Assembly (NCBI GenBank): GCA_963729445.1
Contig: CAVSNU010000005.1
Location: 558,001-622,000 of the forward strand
Reading direction: 5' to 3'
Length of the DNA: 64,000 nucleotides
Source: JACCZH01 sp963729445
GTDB lineage: Bacteria; Chloroflexota; Chloroflexia; Thermomicrobiales; CFX8
Below the pieces are notes generated by a model. That model was not told the DNA's origin, made no database searches, and saw only the letters and a program-made list of their open reading frames with translations. Position numbers and translations under genes: made by a program. Every line of letters begins with the position of its first letter. The first letter of the stretch is position 1. Shown one piece after another: positions 15,936 through 25,122 of the stretch.

Positions 15936-17999
15936 CTAGTCGGCAAGGTGGTAGGGAACGTCGGTCAGGACGACGCCTGGGCGAAACAGGAGGGCCGCTT
16001 TTACTCGCAGGGCTGTCTGATTGTGCAAGATCTGCTCTCCGAGGTGGGCCGGCACGAATTCCGGCAGAACGACATTGATGAGCTTGTCCCGGTGATCGAT
16101 CTTCTGCTGTTCGACGTAGGCGACCAGCGGCCCCACCAGCGCGCGGTACGGAGACTCGATGATCACCAGCGGTACGGTCATGCCCGCCTCCGCCCAATCA
16201 TGCTGCAGCTCGTCCGCCTCAGCCGAATCTTCGGCCACATGCACCGCGGTGACGTCGTTGGTAATTGACAGCGCATACTCCAGGGCGCGGGCGGTTGGGA
16301 TATTCAGGGCACCGACCGGCACGATGGCGATCACAGGTCGCGGGCGAGGCCGGAGACGGGTACGCAGGTCGCTCGCTGTCAGGCGCAGCTGTTGGTAGAC
16401 GTCGTCGTAATGGCTCCGTATGCCTCGCAACAGTACGACAATGAACGGCACGAGCATGATAACGATCCAGGCCCCAGCGAGAAACTTGGTCGTAATAATG
16501 ATCATGAGTACAACCGTCGTTGCGATCGCTCCTCCACCGTTCAGGATGAGTCCGAGGATGCGCTGGCGCGACGGAGCGAAGCGCAGCCAGTGTCTGACCA
16601 TACCCGCTTGAGACAACGAGAACGAGGTAAAGACACCCACCGCGTAGAGTGGGATGAGGTTCGAAACACTCGCGTCGAAGATGATGACCAGCAGGCTGGA
16701 TACGAAGCCCAGGAAGATGATCCCGGTCGTAAACGCCAGCCGGTCGCCGCGGAACAGGAACTGGTGGGGGAGGAACCTGTCGCGGGCCAGAAAGGACGCG
16801 AGCCGTGGGAAGTCGGCGAAGGCTGTGTTCGCAGCCAGGATCAGGATGAGCGCGGTGAAGGCCTGGACGATGTAGTAAAAGGGTCCCTCACCAATGAGCG
16901 TGCGTGCGAGCTGCGAGATGAGGGTCTCCTGGTGGCTGGGGACCAGATCGAAGTAGTTGGCCAGATAGGTGATGCCGAGGAACATTGCCGCCAGAATCGC
17001 GCCCATCCAGAGCAGCGTCGTCGCCGCGTTCTTGGCCTCCGGCGGCTTGAAGGCCGGCACACCGTCCGAGATGGCCTCAACGCCGGTGAGTGCCGTACAA
17101 CCGGCGGCGAAGGCGCGCAATATCAGAAACAGCGATACTTCCTGCGTGCCGATCTCGCCTCTGACCGCGATAGACTGGACGTCAGGCCCGAACCCGAAAA
17201 CCGCGGCCATGCCGATCCCGATAAGCGTGAACATGCAGGCAATGAAGGCGTACGTCGGTATGGCGAAGATCGTGCCGGACTCAGTCACACCACGTAGATT
17301 GAGCAGAAGCACGATGATGATGGCTCCGACAGCAAGGTGGACGCGATAGTCATACAGGCTGGGCAGAGCGGAGGTAATTGCCGCGACACCGGCCGAGATC
17401 GAGACGGCAACCGTCAGGATGTAGTCGATCAAGAGGGCCGCGGCGGCAACGAGACTCGGGTAGGTACCGAGGTTGTGTTTGGCGACGATGTAGGCCCCGC
17501 CGCCAGTGGGATAGGCGAAAACGGTCTGGCGATACGAGAGGATGACGATGGCGAGCAGGATCGCGATTCCGATGGCGATCGGCCAGGAGTAGTTCAGGGC
17601 TCCAAGGCCGCCCATGGCGAGCACCAACATGATCTCTTGTGTTGCATACGCGACCGACGACAATGCATCGGACGAGTAGACGGCCAGTGCTTTGACTTTA
17701 CTCAGCCGTTCGTGCTCGGCTTCCGCTGACGTGAGCGGCCGGCCGATAATGGTGCGTCGCAGCTTATGGGTCACCTTGCCGAGCGCCGAGGTTGGTTCGG
17801 TTTCACGCGCTATGTAGCGGCCCCGGGCGATCTGGCGTACCGGGAGATCTTTTGCACGCACGACGCGTATATAGCGATCGCCTGGCCGCGAGCCCTGGAC
17901 GCGGGCACGATGGTGCAAGCCTTCGTCTTCAGAGAGGTCGGCGTCATCTTCAGAAGCGGTCGGCGGAGTACGGGAGGGGTCCTCGCCGTGTCGGCTCAT
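15936..17999 (-). CDS. KimA-like APC-superfamily permease
   Basis: Inner-membrane transporter of the amino acid-polyamine-cation superfamily, with an N-terminal charged tail of about 110 residues, about 12 membrane spans (115-525) and a soluble C-terminal domain (about 550-687). The SSDALSSVAYATQE motif and YPTGGGAYIVAK segment resemble the KimA/YdaO potassium-uptake branch rather than classic amino acid permeases. Potassium is therefore the likelier substrate, but this is inference. ATG start at 17999. No regulatory RNA such as a ydaO riboswitch was recognised upstream. Confidence 0.85.
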   Translation of the reverse strand: MSRHGEDPSRTPPTASEDDADLSEDEGLHHRARVQGSRPGDRYIRVVRAKDLPVRQIARGRYIARETEPTSALGKVTHKLRRTIIGRPLTSAEAEHERLSKVKALAVYSSDALSSVAYATQEIMLVLAMGGLGALNYSWPIAIGIAILLAIVILSYRQTVFAYPTGGGAYIVAKHNLGTYPSLVAAAALLIDYILTVAVSISAGVAAITSALPSLYDYRVHLAVGAIIIVLLLNLRGVTESGTIFAIPTYAFIACMFTLIGIGMAAVFGFGPDVQSIAVRGEIGTQEVSLFLILRAFAAGCTALTGVEAISDGVPAFKPPEAKNAATTLLWMGAILAAMFLGITYLANYFDLVPSHQETLISQLARTLIGEGPFYYIVQAFTALILILAANTAFADFPRLASFLARDRFLPHQFLFRGDRLAFTTGIIFLGFVSSLLVIIFDASVSNLIPLYAVGVFTSFSLSQAGMVRHWLRFAPSRQRILGLILNGGGAIATTVVLMIIITTKFLAGAWIVIMLVPFIVVLLRGIRSHYDDVYQQLRLTASDLRTRLRPRPRPVIAIVPVGALNIPTARALEYALSITNDVTAVHVAEDSAEADELQHDWAEAGMTVPLVIIESPYRALVGPLVAYVEQQKIDHRDKLINVVLPEFVPAHLGEQILHNQTALRVKAALLFRPGVVLTDVPYHLAD

Positions 18000-18218
18000 G
18001 TGGTGCCCGGTTCCTCACCCCATCATCGAACGATCTAACGGCACCGCGAGATTGTACGCCTTTGTGTGAGAATTGTTTGAGACTGAGCCGGCTTACAGGC
18101 TTGGCTCGCGCGCTGTGTGGTCATTCATCGGGTTTTCAGTGCAGGAGGATGTTCGCCGGCAGTTGTCAGGCTACGGTCCCGTTCTTGAGCCTCAGAAGGG
18201 GCACTCACTCACGCCGGC

Positions 18219-19541
18219 CTAGATGGATCTCGCGTCCGCGGGCTCGGCTGGTTGAATGCGGCTAATGAGAATGCGGTCAACACGGTTGCCGTCCATGTCG
18301 ACAACCTCGAAGCGCAAACCGCCCCACTCCAGGACATCAGCGACCTGTGGAACGCGACCCAGTTCCCCCATCACGAAACCGCCAAGGGTCTGATAACGGT
18401 CCTCGGCCCACTCCTCGAGCGTGTCGATCTCCAGCGCCTCATCAACGTCAAAGAGCGAGACGAGCCCGTCCACCAGCCAGGAGCCATCCTCACGCCGCAC
18501 GATAGCTTGCTCCTCGTGGACGTCTTCAAGCTCCCCGACGATCTCGTCAACGACATCTCGAAGTGTGACCAGTCCTTCCACTCCGCCATACTCGTTTACG
18601 GCAAACGCAATTTCCTCCCGGGTGCGGCGGAACTCCTCAAGCAGATCGAGCACGGGCAAGGTCTCGGGGACGTAGAGCGGTTGCCGAACAATACTCATCA
18701 GATCGAACTGGCCCTCGATCACTGAAGCACGCCAGAGATCCTTGACCGATACCACCCCAATGAGGTGATCCAGACTGCCGTCGACGACCGGGAAGATGGT
18801 GTAGTCTGTCTCAGTAACGATCCGGAAGACCTCTTCCGGTGTTGCGTTGCGATCGATCGTGACGATCTTGACGCGGGGCGTCATGATCTCGGCGACGATC
18901 CGGTCGCCCAGCCGGAAGATCTCCATCACCATTTCCCGCTCGGAGTGTTCGAAGACGCCTGCCTGGGCACCCTGCCGCAGGAGAATCCCGACCTCCTCTT
19001 CGGTAATCGTGGGTTCGTCGACGGGCTGGATGCGCAGCAGGCGCAGCACCAGGTCGGTGGAGACCCCCAGCAGCGTGACAAGCGGCGTTGCAACCTTCGA
19101 GATGGCCAGCATCGGCCGGGCGACGAACGCAGCGATCCGCTCAGCATTTTGGAGGGCTAGCCGCTTGGGAACGAGCTCCCCCACGACTAACGAGAGGTAG
19201 GTGATGACGGAAACGACCAGCGTGAACGCGATCTCGTTCGCGTACGGTGCGATGACAGGAATGTCGCGCAGAGCTTCGGCCAGGCCGGAGGAGAGTGTCG
19301 CGCCACCAAAGGCGCCCGCGAGAATACCGACCAGGGTGATGCCGATCTGCACCGTCGAGAGGAACCGATTTGGTTCCTCCGCCAGCGCAAGTGCGGCGGC
19401 CGCCCCCTCGTTACCTGCCTCGGCCTGTTGCTGCAGCCGGACCTTGCGTGCAGAAACGATAGCCATCTCGGACATTGCCAAGAATCCATTAATGAGGATG
19501 AGTATCAGGACAACGACGACTTCGAATCCAACTCCTGGCAA
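18219..19541 (-). CDS. CNNM/CorC-type membrane protein (DUF21-CBS-CorC)
   Basis: Hemolysin-C/CNNM family protein associated with magnesium or cobalt efflux. Order: DUF21 membrane domain (about 1-190, three to four spans, ending GELVPKRLALQNAE), a tandem CBS pair (about 205-330, starting MTPRVKIVTIDRN) and a CorC/HlyC C-terminal domain (about 345-430). The 440 residues are typical. TTG start is supported by AAGGAGATCCG immediately upstream. It is a single gene divergent from the PH-like gene. Confidence 0.93.
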   Translation of the reverse strand: MPGVGFEVVVVLILILINGFLAMSEMAIVSARKVRLQQQAEAGNEGAAAALALAEEPNRFLSTVQIGITLVGILAGAFGGATLSSGLAEALRDIPVIAPYANEIAFTLVVSVITYLSLVVGELVPKRLALQNAERIAAFVARPMLAISKVATPLVTLLGVSTDLVLRLLRIQPVDEPTITEEEVGILLRQGAQAGVFEHSEREMVMEIFRLGDRIVAEIMTPRVKIVTIDRNATPEEVFRIVTETDYTIFPVVDGSLDHLIGVVSVKDLWRASVIEGQFDLMSIVRQPLYVPETLPVLDLLEEFRRTREEIAFAVNEYGGVEGLVTLRDVVDEIVGELEDVHEEQAIVRREDGSWLVDGLVSLFDVDEALEIDTLEEWAEDRYQTLGGFVMGELGRVPQVADVLEWGGLRFEVVDMDGNRVDRILISRIQPAEPADARSI

Positions 19542-19652
19542 CGGATCTCCTTGAGATACGGACGACTGTATCTAATCATGCATACCATAATGAAGGCATA
19601 CGAATAGCCCAACCAGAGCGATGTTTACCGCCTTGTTCCAGGAGAACGCCCG

Positions 19653-20117
19653 ATGATACAACGAGGTCAACTGGGAGCACGAGCGCTGGGTGGAGGCAGA
19701 GTGAGAGCAGAGAGTCAACGGTTCGAGATAAAGCGCGCGAGCTGGGTAAAACCCCTCCTGGTGTTGTTTGGTGCGACGCAAGCGCGTTCATACGTTACCG
19801 TGAACCGAGAGGAGCTCGAGGCCCGGTTTGGATTCTATCGAATACGCATCCCGATCGACCGCGTTGCGGCTGTCGAGCGAGCTCATTGGCCGTTGTACGG
19901 CGGGCTCGGCTGGCGTACCAACCTGCGGAACACGCTTGCGTTGGTCGGCTCCTATGACGGAGTCGTCCGCGTGCGACTGTCGGAACCGATCAGGACCCGG
20001 CTGTTCCTCATCCCCATTCGTCTGACCGACCTCTACGTCAGTGTCGAAAACCCGGACGGGTTGATCGCGGCCATAACGCGCTACCGCAGGCGTTCCTCGC
20101 CACGCCGGAGGAGGTAG
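19653..20117 (+). CDS. Hypothetical PH-like domain protein
   Basis: A 154-residue protein with no signal peptide, rich in beta-strand-like segments and basic at the C-terminus (poly-Arg tail). The layout (FEIKRASWVKPLLVLFG, then RFGFYRIRIPIDRV and LYVSVENPDGLIAAI) is like small bacterial PH-domain proteins that read as conserved hypotheticals; function unknown. ATG 19653 is supported by AGGAGA 7 bases upstream; GTG 19701 after GGAGG is an alternative. Confidence 0.65.
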   Translation: MIQRGQLGARALGGGRVRAESQRFEIKRASWVKPLLVLFGATQARSYVTVNREELEARFGFYRIRIPIDRVAAVERAHWPLYGGLGWRTNLRNTLALVGSYDGVVRVRLSEPIRTRLFLIPIRLTDLYVSVENPDGLIAAITRYRRRSSPRRRR

Positions 20118-20136
20118 TCTGACGCTTTTGTCCCAG

Positions 20137-20613
20137 CTAGCCTGCATCGAACCCCTCCCCGCGCGCCAAAGCCGATTCAATGAGCGCGAGCGTTTGCGCT
20201 GACTGAAGCGTCTGCTCGTTGAGTAACGCCGCCGTGACTGCCTGGACTGCCGGCCGGCGCTCGTCGACGATCGTCCGGGCCATCGCCAAAGCGGCTTGAA
20301 AGAAGACGCGTTGTTCGTCCTCTTGCAAGATGAACTTGCGCACCTGGGTCATGACCATGGCGTTATCCTGGCTGGCTCCAGGACCGGCGAAGCCGAGCAG
20401 GGCGAGCTCGCCGAACTGGCCGGCCAGGAAGGTGGGCGCCCAGAGATCGAGGTCGGCTCGGGTGTCAAGGGTACGGCTGTATTGAACGTATCCCCAGAGG
20501 TTTATGTAGCGTGGGTGGTGGTCCAGCGTGACGTACTCGAAGGACCAGCCCACGCTGGCGGCAACCACGACGTGGGCGGCTTCGTGGGCTGCGCGACGTT
20601 GGGGAGTATGCAG
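20137..20613 (-). CDS. Small HExxH (M41-like) protein with unclear start
   Basis: A protein frame of about 158 residues containing HEAAH near its N-terminus, as in the zinc site of FtsH/M41-like metallopeptidases, followed by VVVAASVGWSFEYVTL, typical of compact M41-like proteins. The first ordinary start codon (GTG, 20568) lies after the motif and would remove it. The only candidates before it are a CTG at 20613 or coupling to the MFS gene, whose TAG stop (20626-20628) is 12 bases upstream in the same frame. Function is inferred from the motif only. Confidence 0.55.
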   Translation of the reverse strand: MHTPQRRAAHEAAHVVVAASVGWSFEYVTLDHHPRYINLWGYVQYSRTLDTRADLDLWAPTFLAGQFGELALLGFAGPGASQDNAMVMTQVRKFILQEDEQRVFFQAALAMARTIVDERRPAVQAVTAALLNEQTLQSAQTLALIESALARGEGFDAG

Positions 20614-20625
20614 GACCGCGGCGAC

Positions 20626-21888
20626 CTACTTCCCGTTCGCGGCGACGGCAACTGGCGTCGCTTCCATGGCTCGCGCGGCATCTTCGGCGATACGTGCCGG
20701 CGATTTCTGGGTGAGCGGGTCAAGCCGGCGCGTCACGAGGATCGTGAATGTCGCAAAGATACAGGCGATGAGAAACGGAATCTGGAACCCGGCGAAGGTC
20801 AGGATGACCCCGGCCGCGATCGGCACCACGATGGACGCCGCATGGTTCAGGGTAACGCCCATGGCGAACGATGGCGCGATCTCCCGGCTCACCGCCACTT
20901 TGCGCAGATAGGTCGCCGCCCCAATGTTCGAGAGCGGCATGATCAGGGAATAGATGATGTAACAGCCGGCCGCGAAGTAGACATTATCCACCAGCGCATA
21001 GCCGCCCAGCGCGAAGATATAGCCAAAGTTGACCAGGCCCAGCATCTGTCGCTCGCCGTGCAGGTCGATCATGCGCCCTACCCAGGGGCTGGAGACCATG
21101 GAAACCAGCCGGGCGCCGACCAGCAGCGTGCTGATCTCGGCCACGCCCATGCCGTAGTTGTGGACCAGTACCCAGAGGCCGAACGAGAAGAAGATTTGCT
21201 GACGGCCACCATCCAGCAGATTCAAATAGTAGTAGTAACGATAGGCCCTGCGCAGGACGAGCCGGTCGCGGTGCACGGGCGGGCTGGATTGCGCCTGGCC
21301 ATCTTGCAGGAACGGGAAGCGCAGAATGGCGAGCGCCCCGACCAGCGCCAATGCCCCGGCGATGACGAAGACTGGCTGGTAGGAGATCCAGCCAAAGTGG
21401 AAGGTGATAGCGATAAAGATCATCGCGATGAGCGAGCCGCCCTGATTCACGGCGGTCATCTTCCCCAGAATGCTGCCGGCCTTATTCTCGGTTGTCAGGC
21501 TCATGCCCAGCGCGTACTGATTCTGCATGACGGTGTGGTAGCCCATGGAGGCCAGAATGACGAAGGGGGCAACCGTCCAGAACGAGGTCGCGAAACCAAA
21601 CAGTGAATAGGCGACGGTCATCAGGACCAGCGCCAGCGCCGTCAATTTCTGGAGCGACATGCGGTAGAAGAGTGCGGTCAGAAAGATGAGCAGAAAGCCC
21701 GGCACCTCCCGGATGGCGGTGATGTAGCCGAACTCCGACCCTTCAAGCCCAATGACGTCCTCGAAGAAGTTCGTGACGATGCTTTGTTGGGCGGACATCG
21801 CCGTGCCGTAGGCGGCCGTCATGATGCCAAGCAGAATGAAGCCTTTCCCGGCCGGCGTGCTCATGAACCGTCGTAGTTGCCCTACCAA
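20626..21888 (-). CDS. MFS transporter, tandem paralogue A
   Basis: Major facilitator superfamily permease of 420 residues with 12 predicted membrane spans. It is very similar along its whole length to the next gene upstream on this strand (shared blocks GYITAIREVPGFLLIFLTAL, YRYYYYLNLLDGGRQQIFFS, HGERQMLG). TTG 21888 aligns with the GTG start of the paralogue and has GGAG 9 bases upstream; ATG 21864 is an alternative. Substrate is not evident. It is the middle gene of a three-gene run ending with the HExxH protein. Confidence 0.9.
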   Translation of the reverse strand: MVGQLRRFMSTPAGKGFILLGIMTAAYGTAMSAQQSIVTNFFEDVIGLEGSEFGYITAIREVPGFLLIFLTALFYRMSLQKLTALALVLMTVAYSLFGFATSFWTVAPFVILASMGYHTVMQNQYALGMSLTTENKAGSILGKMTAVNQGGSLIAMIFIAITFHFGWISYQPVFVIAGALALVGALAILRFPFLQDGQAQSSPPVHRDRLVLRRAYRYYYYLNLLDGGRQQIFFSFGLWVLVHNYGMGVAEISTLLVGARLVSMVSSPWVGRMIDLHGERQMLGLVNFGYIFALGGYALVDNVYFAAGCYIIYSLIMPLSNIGAATYLRKVAVSREIAPSFAMGVTLNHAASIVVPIAAGVILTFAGFQIPFLIACIFATFTILVTRRLDPLTQKSPARIAEDAARAMEATPVAVAANGK

Positions 21889-21959
21889 GTTGTATTACTC
21901 CATCTACCTGCGGCGCTCGTCGCTCTGTTTGACCGTCACCCTGCTCAGAGGAAGAGATT

Positions 21960-23219
21960 CTAGCTGCCGTTTGCCGCGACCGGGGCGGCGACGTTGCTGA
22001 CCTCGCGCGCCTCATCCTCGGCCATCCGGGCCGGTGACCTCTGCGTGTGAGGATCGAGCCGGCGCGTGACGAAGATCGTGAGGGTCGCAAAGACGCACGC
22101 GATCAGGAACGGGATCTGGAACCCGACGAAGTTCAGGATAAACCCGGTGGTGACCGGCACGATGATCGCCGCGGCATGGTTGAGCGTGATGCCCATTGCC
22201 AGGGATGGGGCGATCTCCCGCGCAACAGCGACTTTGCGCAGATAGGTCGCCGCTCCAACTGACGAGAGCGGGAAGATGAAGGAATACACAATGTAGCAAA
22301 GGGCCGCGAAGTAGACACTATCCACCAGCGCATAGCCGCCCAGAGCGAAGATGTAGGCGAAATTGATGATACCGAGCATCTGCCGCTCGCCGTGCGCGTC
22401 AATCATCCTGCCGATCCATGGCCCCGAAACCATCGCGGCCAGCCGGACGACGATCAGGAGCGCGCTGACCTCGGGCACGCTCATGCCGTAGTTGTTGACC
22501 AGCACCCAGAGGCCGAACGAGAAGAAGATCTGTTGCCGGCCGCCGTCGAGCAGGTTGAGATAGTAGTAGTAGCGGTACGAACGGCGCAGCACAAACCTGT
22601 CGCGCTGGGGTGGCGCGGAAGCGTGCTCCTGGCCGTCGTGCAGGTTGGGGAAGCGAAAGACGGCGATCGCCCCGACGAGCGCGAGCGCACCCGTGATGAC
22701 GAACAGTGGCCGGAACGAGATCCAGTCATACTGAAAGGCGAGCAGCACAAACACCATTGCGGCCAGCGCGCCGCCGTTGTGGATGGCGCTCATTCTGCCC
22801 AGGATACTGCCGCTCTTGTTCTCCGTGGTCAGGCTCATGCCCAGGGCGTACTGGGTCTGGAGAACGGAGTGGTAACCCATCGAAGAGAGGATGACCCATG
22901 GAGCGACGGTCCAGAAGGAGTTTGAGAGCCCAAACAGCACGTAACCCACGGCCAGCAGCACGAGCGCCATCGCGGTGAGTCTTGGAATGGTCATGCGGTA
23001 GAAGAGTGCGGTCAGGAAGATGAGCAGGAAGCCCGGGACCTCACGGATGGCGGTGATGTAACCGAACTGCGGGCCTTCGAGTCCCAACACCTCCTCGAAG
23101 TAGTTGGTGACGACGCTCTCCTGGGCCGACATCGAAGCGCCGAAGGCCGCCATCATGACGGCGAGCAGGACGAAACCCTTGCCGGATGGTGTGCTGATGA
23201 ACTGTCGAAGATGTGTCAC
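21960..23219 (-). CDS. MFS transporter, tandem paralogue B
   Basis: 419-residue major facilitator permease with 12 predicted spans, a close paralogue of the gene downstream with the same N- and C-terminal landmarks (STPSGKGF; TRRLDPHTQRSPARMAEDEA). GTG start, GGAG about 10 bases upstream. Tandem location and near-uniform similarity point to local duplication. Promoter for the pair should lie between 23220 and 23420. No ligand can be inferred. Confidence 0.9.
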   Translation of the reverse strand: MTHLRQFISTPSGKGFVLLAVMMAAFGASMSAQESVVTNYFEEVLGLEGPQFGYITAIREVPGFLLIFLTALFYRMTIPRLTAMALVLLAVGYVLFGLSNSFWTVAPWVILSSMGYHSVLQTQYALGMSLTTENKSGSILGRMSAIHNGGALAAMVFVLLAFQYDWISFRPLFVITGALALVGAIAVFRFPNLHDGQEHASAPPQRDRFVLRRSYRYYYYLNLLDGGRQQIFFSFGLWVLVNNYGMSVPEVSALLIVVRLAAMVSGPWIGRMIDAHGERQMLGIINFAYIFALGGYALVDSVYFAALCYIVYSFIFPLSSVGAATYLRKVAVAREIAPSLAMGITLNHAAAIIVPVTTGFILNFVGFQIPFLIACVFATLTIFVTRRLDPHTQRSPARMAEDEAREVSNVAAPVAANGS

Positions 23220-23565
23220 GTCTCGGTTGCTCCATGATCGAGTGTGCGTTCCGGCAAACCGGCCGCCGGCAGGGATAGATCATAGCGCCATGTGGCCGGA
23301 GATGGTATGCGAAGATTGACGCAGTGCGGACGAGAAAGAAGAGCGGTAAATGCCTGGTAGGGAGTGGCTTCCCCCTCCCGGTTGCATCAACGTAAGGAAT
23401 GAGTGGGTCGAGAGTGACGTTATGGTGGTCATCCTGAGGTAACGAAGGATCTCTGGTGTACCCATTCGACGGCCCAAAACGAGATCCTTCGTTACCTCAG
23501 GATGACGAAAAAAGGCCGGTCTTCTTCCTCATCCCGCTACAGTTGATGCGAACGGGAAATTGGCC
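23220..23565. other. Intergenic stretch holding a palindromic repeat
   Basis: About 345 bases between divergent genes. Its main content is copy 2 of the dispersed palindromic repeat (23428-23506). No gene is seen. Confidence 0.6.
23428..23506. repeat. Dispersed palindromic repeat, copy 2
   Basis: Arms 23428-23453 and 23481-23506 are exact 26-base inverse complements (GTCATCCTGAGG...GAAGGATCTC) around a 27-base spacer. It shares arm ends and spacer length with the copies near 15.4 kb and 57.5 kb. Confidence 0.85.
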
Positions 23566-24194
23566 GTGAACGCTGACCCAAAGAACATTGTCGAGGCAGG
23601 CTACGACGCGGTGGCCGAGGAATACGCCGCCTGGGCGGGACGTATCGCGAGTCCGGCCCGCCGGCGCTGGACCGATTTCCTGCTGGAGAACCTGCCCCAA
23701 GGCGCTCTCCTGCTCGACCTGGGCTGCGGGAACGGGCTGCCGTCGACCCGCGAGCTGGCCGAACGTTTCACCGTGACTGGAGTAGACGTCTCGACGCGGC
23801 AGCTGGAATATGCCCGGACCAATGTGCCCACGCGACCTTCATCCGGGCTGAGATGGCGCAGATCGACTTCCTGCCAGAGAGTTTCGACGCGGTCACCGCC
23901 CTGTGCTCGATCATCCACCTGCCGCGTGACGAGCAGCCTGCGCTGTTCCGCTCGATCGCCGGCTGGTTGCGTCCTGGCGGGTATCTGGTGGCGGTTATGG
24001 GCGCGGCAGACTCTCCGGGCGACGTTGAACCGGACTGGCTCGGGGCTCCAATGTACTGGAGTCATTTTGACAGCGCCACGAACGCGGCGATGATCCGGAC
24101 GGCCGGCTTCGAGATCGTCAGCTCCCAGGAAGAGACGATTTCCGAGGATGGTGTTCCGGTGACATTTCTGTGGGTGGTGGGCCGCAAGACTTAG
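23566..24194 (+). CDS. Class I SAM-dependent methyltransferase, frame interrupted
   Basis: Cytoplasmic methyltransferase of about 209 residues. Motif I is LLDLGCGNG, followed by TGVDVS; the second half holds the post-I motif and LRPGGYLVAVMG. The two halves lie in different frames that meet at 23827-23830. Adding one C to the CCC run there restores NVPHATFIRAEMAQIDF and a continuous domain, so a sequencing deletion is likely. Start taken at GTG 23566; TTG 23560 also fits. The stop overlaps the stop of the opposing regulator gene. Substrate unknown. Confidence 0.82.
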
Positions 24195-25012
24195 GAGCCG
24201 TTCGCCGCCCACTCGGCGCACTGCCGCATTGTGCCAGGGTCGGCCGGCAGGTAATACACGACACGGAATCGGGCGTCACGGGTGAAGGGTTCGGTTGTAA
24301 GCCGGAACTGAAGGACACCAGTGCCCGGCACGGCGAGCCGCACCGGCACGAGCACGCGTGTGGCGCTTGCCGGCTCGGGCTCGTTGTCCACCATCGCCCA
24401 GTAACGCCGGAAGTACGGCAGGGTTTGTATCAGCTCATCCAGCATGGTGGTTGCCCACTCTTCCCCGCGTAACTGTTGCAGCTCATGCCGGAAAGCGCGA
24501 ATCATGGCCGGCAGAAAGGCGTCTGGTTCGACGACGAGCGGCGCGAGGGGCGACGACGGGTCGAACCAGAGCGCCAGGATCGATCGCTCCGTTAGCCTTT
24601 CGAGCAACGGGTCGTCCGGCTCTACGCTAAGCAAGTACGGAAAATACTGGTTCCAGGCGATCAAGCGTGCCGTGCAATCCAGCACATACGCCGGGAACAC
24701 GGCGTCACATAGCTCGTCGCGGCAGATCTCGCGTGCCCAGGCGATGTCGTCGGTGCTCGGAGGCGGAATCGTCACCGTGTACCCGAATAGTTCCAGCACC
24801 TCGCGCTGCTCGCTGTAGCGCGACTCCAGGGCCGTCAGAGTACGCTCAAGCGTGGCCCGTCCCGGTTGCGCTACCTTCCCGGATTCCACGCGCTGCAGGT
24901 ATCCGCTTCCCAGATCAGCGTCGATTTCGACCGCGAGTTGTGTCTTGCCGGTCTGCCGGCGCAGTGCGCGTAATCTCGCACCACCCGGCGTGCCCGTCCC
25001 CAGAATACGCAT
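24191..25012 (-). CDS. XRE/MmyB-type transcriptional regulator
   Basis: 273 residues: an N-terminal helix-turn-helix of the XRE type (about 10-65, with LGSGYLQRVESGK as the recognition region) joined to a C-terminal MmyB-like ligand-binding domain (about 90-265; ARLIAWNQYFPYLL is typical). MmyB-like regulators are thought to bind small hydrophobic ligands; the ligand here is unknown. Divergent from azlC, which it may regulate. Confidence 0.88.
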   Translation of the reverse strand: MRILGTGTPGGARLRALRRQTGKTQLAVEIDADLGSGYLQRVESGKVAQPGRATLERTLTALESRYSEQREVLELFGYTVTIPPPSTDDIAWAREICRDELCDAVFPAYVLDCTARLIAWNQYFPYLLSVEPDDPLLERLTERSILALWFDPSSPLAPLVVEPDAFLPAMIRAFRHELQQLRGEEWATTMLDELIQTLPYFRRYWAMVDNEPEPASATRVLVPVRLAVPGTGVLQFRLTTEPFTRDARFRVVYYLPADPGTMRQCAEWAANGS

Positions 25013-25122
25013 CTAGCCCTCGCCGCGTGAATTCGACTCTGATGACAAAGACAGGGCGTCGTGTGGTCATTAGCATAGCAAGCACGGTTGTGAGCTTCGC
25101 CAGGAGGAGAAACGAAGTAGAC

